From Acidobacteriaceae bacterium (GTDB lineage: Bacteria > Acidobacteriota > Terriglobia > Bryobacterales > Bryobacteraceae): a stretch of 8,468 nucleotides of DNA. Shown here piece after piece: positions 5,936 through 8,468 of the stretch. Position numbers and translations under genes: made by a program. A model generated the notes under the pieces. That model had not been told where the DNA came from. It made no database searches and was given only the letters and a program-made list of their open reading frames with translations. Each line of letters begins with the position of its first letter. Position 1 is the stretch's first letter. Where the stretch lies: NCBI GenBank assembly GCA_019244945.1, contig JAFASD010000355.1:1-8468 (forward strand). The letters are read 5' to 3'.

Positions 5936-7230
5936 TCAGGACTCCTGTGAGAAATAGGAGCATCCGCCCCATTCAGGCGTAACACTACTTTAAGTTGCTG
6001 CCGCCAATCTGAGTTAATGCCAACCCGTTCGACTTCTATCTGCGGCGAGAAGTAACGCAGAATTGCAGTATTCGATGGGTGGAAGTCTATTGCGGGCGCA
6101 ATCAGTATGAGCTTGGGCGGCTTCTCTTCCAAGGCGACGCTGGGAAACAGGTGTTGCAGCTCGCGCCGGCCAGCATGCCACGTGACACGCATCCAATAAT
6201 CTAAAGCCTGTAGCGGAAGATGAATGTCTTCCGTTATTTTCAATTCCAGAACCGCAAGCCGGCCCGAAGCCGATGCCGCGAGGAGATCAATCAAGTCCCG
6301 GTCCGCAGCCGCAAACGCTAACACTTGAGCGTGAATGGGACGGCTCAGGAGGCATGCATCGATTTTTGAAATATTTTCCCGGACGCATACTTCGAGATCA
6401 CGTTCGGAAGATCCCTCGCCCCGCCAGGCGATTGAGGATCCGCCGCGATTTGGCACTACTGCGCTTTGCAGGTTGCCTAAATCGCGCGCGTCTACTTCTC
6501 CTGCCGAGCCATGCGCATTGAAACGGAAAAGTCTCGTTTGAAGACTGCCCTGATCCAGCCATCGAAGCCGGTGCGCTGTGAGGTTACCCGCGCTATCTGG
6601 CAAGAAGAGGCAAAGGGAACTCTGCATCGGTTCCTGTGCGCGGCTGCGCAGATGCTCGTACCAGATCAGAGCGAAAGTGAGCATGGCGGGTTCATCTTGA
6701 ATGCTCGGACAAGCCATGCAGGCAATCTGATGCATGCCTCGAGTGAGGTGCGCACGCGGGAAAACCGGCGAGAACGACCGCTGCAGGTCCATCCCGCAAC
6801 CCAGAAAGCGGATTTCCCAGCCGGGAAAGTGGCGGAACAGCATGCGCCGGAATTGCTCGGCGAAATTCTGACGAAGACCACTGAGAGACCTGTGCGCCGT
6901 CTGTGGACGATCCAGATCTAGAAAACTAAGCTTGCCGGCCGTTCCGCCGAATTTTTGAATCGTGCAATCAAGAATACCGGTAGCCTGCCGGTCAATCGCG
7001 ACAATTCGGCGTGACAACCCACGCGTCTCTCCCCAAACCTCGATCCAAAGCCGGCCAGAACGGATGTCTAGCGCGTAATCTCCCGAAGCGAGCGGAATCA
7101 CCTCCTCGCCGTATTCGAGGAGCGCCGGATTCCTGCAAGTGCTTAGAAACGTCTCGATTGAGGAGAGCAGCGTTTCCGGTTCCGCTTGCGCAGCGGAGGT
7201 TGAAATGCTTTTATGATGGAGTTTTGCCAA
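5932..7230 (-). CDS. Hypothetical protein with PD-(D/E)XK nuclease-like C-terminal segment
   Basis: A protein of about 432 aa from a TTG start at 7230. The frame is open to another TTG at 7359, but the stretch beyond 7230 lies over the conserved 5' part of the yggS-like gene and reads as its shadow. No ATG or GTG is available between 7230 and the first family-like residues (SSIETFL). Middle segments include an all-beta-looking N-terminal region (EEVIPLASGDYALDIRSGRL), FAEQFRRMLFRHFPGWEIRFL, and SFSPVFPRAHLTRG. Near the C-terminus RDLIDLLAASASGRLAVLELK is followed by PLQALDYW. The spacing Asp315, Glu329-x-Lys331, Gln341 is that of PD-(D/E)XK enzymes (NucS, restriction endonucleases and Holliday-junction resolvases share this layout). 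A metal-dependent nuclease domain is a reasonable hypothesis, but the fold is not proven. It is the first gene of a coupled pair with the DUF697-like gene. I recognise no named family for the full length. Confidence 0.68.
   Translation of the reverse strand: MAKLHHKSISTSAAQAEPETLLSSIETFLSTCRNPALLEYGEEVIPLASGDYALDIRSGRLWIEVWGETRGLSRRIVAIDRQATGILDCTIQKFGGTAGKLSFLDLDRPQTAHRSLSGLRQNFAEQFRRMLFRHFPGWEIRFLGCGMDLQRSFSPVFPRAHLTRGMHQIACMACPSIQDEPAMLTFALIWYEHLRSRAQEPMQSSLCLFLPDSAGNLTAHRLRWLDQGSLQTRLFRFNAHGSAGEVDARDLGNLQSAVVPNRGGSSIAWRGEGSSERDLEVCVRENISKIDACLLSRPIHAQVLAFAAADRDLIDLLAASASGRLAVLELKITEDIHLPLQALDYWMRVTWHAGRRELQHLFPSVALEEKPPKLILIAPAIDFHPSNTAILRYFSPQIEVERVGINSDWRQQLKVVLRLNGADAPISHRSPE
5942..5946 (-). 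promoter_or_regulatory. Internal Shine-Dalgarno for the DUF697-like gene
   Basis: On the minus strand AGGAG stands six bases before the ATG at 5935, inside the last codons of the upstream gene. With the ATGA stop/start overlap it fixes the start and supports reinitiation-coupled translation. The site sits within an interrupted palindrome, CAGGA-C-TCCTG at 5937-5947 on the plus strand. Confidence 0.65.
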
Positions 7231-7940
7231 TCGAGGAGTCCAGTTTTCAAAGCCGGCTCGCGAGCGTGGAAAGCCGCATCCATCGAGCAGCGGACCAAAG
7301 CGGCCGGGAGCGCTCCGAAATAACCCTAGTGGCCGTCTCAAAGAAATTCTCTGCAACAAGGATTCTTGAGGCGTACGAAGCAGGATTGCGGGATTTCGGC
7401 GAAAACTATGTTCAGGAGTTTGCCGCCAAGCGAACCGCCGTTAGGCAGTTGAGCGAAGCCCACTTTCATCTGATCGGCCATTTGCAAACGAATAAAGCAC
7501 GCCTGGCATCTGATCTCTTCGATGTAATTCAGACTGTCGATTCATCGAAGCTTCTCGCACGCCTCAACGCGGCGGCACAGGAGATCGGCAGGACCATCGA
7601 GGTAATGTTCGAGGTCAAGCTTTCGCGCGAGCAGGCCAAAACCGGAGCGCGTCCAGAGGATTTGCTCGAATTGCTGAATACCGCTCGGGACTTGCAGCAT
7701 TTGAAAGTCTCGGGTCTTATGACCATGCCGCCCTGGTCGGATGATCCGGAGCAGTCCAGGCCTTACTTTCGGCAGCTCGCCCAACTGAGGCGGCAACACG
7801 GATTACCGAAACTTTCCATGGGAATGTCGGGCGACTTCGAGGTAGCGATACAGGAAGGCGCGACTCTCATCCGCGTGGGCACTGCGCTGTTTGGCCGAAG
7901 GCCCAAACCGGACACAACGGAACTCGCGCTCCTCTCATGA
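7224..7940 (+). CDS. yggS: YggS/PLPBP family pyridoxal 5'-phosphate homeostasis protein
   Basis: A 238-aa member of the UPF0001/PLPBP family, a cytosolic single-domain alanine-racemase-like barrel that binds PLP and tunes B6 and amino-acid metabolism, with no known catalytic turnover. Motifs: TLVAVSKKFS with the PLP-binding lysine (Lys40 from the chosen start), LRDFGENYVQEF (55-66), HFHLIGHLQTNKAR, VDSSKLLARLN, LKVSGLMTMPP, and the phosphate-binding SMGMSGDFEVAIQEGATLIRVGTALFG near the end. The frame is open back to a GTG at 7011, but that part is an antisense shadow of the minus-strand gene. TTG at 7224, preceded closely by GGAG, gives MPIEESSFQSRLASV and the usual length of the family (about 225-240 aa). 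TTG at 7200 is a less likely alternative. The family is certain; the exact start is not. The stop overlaps the next gene's ATG. Confidence 0.93.
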   Translation: MPIEESSFQSRLASVESRIHRAADQSGRERSEITLVAVSKKFSATRILEAYEAGLRDFGENYVQEFAAKRTAVRQLSEAHFHLIGHLQTNKARLASDLFDVIQTVDSSKLLARLNAAAQEIGRTIEVMFEVKLSREQAKTGARPEDLLELLNTARDLQHLKVSGLMTMPPWSDDPEQSRPYFRQLAQLRRQHGLPKLSMGMSGDFEVAIQEGATLIRVGTALFGRRPKPDTTELALLS

Positions 7941-8468
7941 GCACGAGCACCATCCGCCCTCGAATCCTGCCGCTTGCTCTCCTGCTTTCCGCGCTGGCAG
8001 CGGGACAAACCACAACGAGCAGCCCTCGCTCCCCAGCAATGCAAGAGCAGCTCGACCTCGCCATCCCCATGCGTGACGGTGTTTATCTCGCAGCAGATGT
8101 GTTTCTTCCTCGCCGCGATGGCCGCTGGCCCACAGTACTGGTTCGGACCCCCTACAACCGGAAGGCGCCTTCCGCGAGCAGCTATCTTTTCTTTGTCAAC
8201 CGTGGCTATGCGGTGCTGATTCAGGACGTGCGCGGCCGCTATGCGTCCAAGGGAAATTTCGGGCCTGCGAGCCAGGAAGGGCCGGACGGGTACGACACCA
8301 TCAGCTGGATCGCCCGACAAGCCTGGTCCAACGGTCGCGTCGCCATGGCGGGAAGCTCGTATCTCGGAATCGCCGATTGGTGGGCGGCCATCGAAGATAA
8401 TCCGCACCTGGTGACCATCTCCGCCATGAATTCAGGTGACGACGAGTACCTGGACAGGTTCTATTCGA
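7937..8468 (+). CDS. CocE/NonD-family alpha/beta hydrolase, exported, 3'-truncated by the window
   Basis: The first 177 codons of a longer gene, open to the window end. The ATG overlaps the yggS-like stop as ATGA. Residues 1-23 look like a signal peptide (basic start, LPLALLLSALAAG core), with cleavage near AAG-Q. The mature part begins with IPMRDGVYLAADVFLP (43-58) and PTVLVRTPYNRKAP (65-78), then GYAVLIQDVRGRYASKGNF (90-108) and VAMAGSSYLGIADWWA (135-150). GxSYxG at 139-144 gives the nucleophile Ser141, matching the X-Pro dipeptidyl-peptidase (S15, PF02129)/CocE family. Full-length members run about 550-650 aa with a C-terminal jelly-roll domain, so most of the Asp/His triad and that domain lie outside. 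The reaction would be hydrolysis of an ester or amide in the periplasm or outside the cell; the substrate is unknown. Confidence 0.9.
   Translation, partial: MSTSTIRPRILPLALLLSALAAGQTTTSSPRSPAMQEQLDLAIPMRDGVYLAADVFLPRRDGRWPTVLVRTPYNRKAPSASSYLFFVNRGYAVLIQDVRGRYASKGNFGPASQEGPDGYDTISWIARQAWSNGRVAMAGSSYLGIADWWAAIEDNPHLVTISAMNSGDDEYLDRFYS

Noticed and set aside
7011..7223. N-terminal extension of the yggS-like gene back to a GTG at 7011
   Set aside because: This stretch is antisense to the conserved part of the minus-strand nuclease-like gene, is Arg/Pro-rich, and exceeds the family's usual length by about 70 residues.
7231..7359. N-terminal extension of the nuclease-like gene to a TTG at 7359
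   Set aside because: It is antisense to the conserved PLP-lysine region of yggS and looks like shadow translation.
7763..8407. 214-codon minus-strand ORF opposite yggS and the CocE-like gene
   Set aside because: It spans two unmistakable plus-strand genes in antisense and has no domain signature.

Overview
The window looks like chromosomal DNA from a free-living bacterium, most probably an Acidobacteriota member (Terriglobia-like). This is inferred from the protein families. The secreted protein at 623-1228, the two-gene unit at 5015-7230 and the TGDGS-repeat DUF4097 protein at 3331-4128 all resemble gene families I associate with that phylum. By eye the DNA is moderately GC-rich and evenly composed. 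There are no rRNA or tRNA genes, transposases, integrases, CRISPR arrays or phage structural genes, so nothing marks a recent insertion. Coding density is high and several neighbouring genes overlap.

Layout, left to right. (1) 13-1228, plus strand: a SanA/YdcF-like DUF218 envelope protein, then a secreted or lipoprotein hypothetical 19 bases later. (2) 1289-2884, minus strand: a 14-TM DHA2-type (EmrB/QacA) drug efflux permease, convergent with the first pair and lacking an adaptor gene or regulator nearby. (3) 2885-3098: a non-coding divergent region. (4) 3099-5049, plus strand: a 56-aa two-helix membrane protein, a secreted DUF4097 protein with seven TGDGS-type repeats, and a peptidoglycan-binding/GH19-like muralytic enzyme. 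A hairpin predicted between the first two would hide the ribosome binding site of the DUF4097 gene. (5) 5015-7230, minus strand: two translationally coupled genes (ATGA overlap with a good AGGAG inside the upstream gene). The first has a C-terminal segment resembling a PD-(D/E)XK nuclease active site. The second is a DUF697/EcsC-like, probably membrane-associated protein, whose 3' end overlaps the GH19-like gene by 35 bp. (6) 7224-8468, plus strand: a YggS/PLPBP pyridoxal-phosphate homeostasis protein, then by ATGA overlap a secreted CocE/NonD-family hydrolase cut off by the window end.

Most genes here read as envelope functions (DUF218, secreted hypothetical, efflux pump, small membrane protein, DUF4097, muralytic enzyme, secreted hydrolase). 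The least explained parts are the nuclease-like/DUF697-like pair, the RBS-masking hairpin next to the small membrane protein, and the head-to-head TTG starts near 7224-7230. I see no single proven new system. The coupled pair at 5015-7230 is the best candidate for something uncharacterised.
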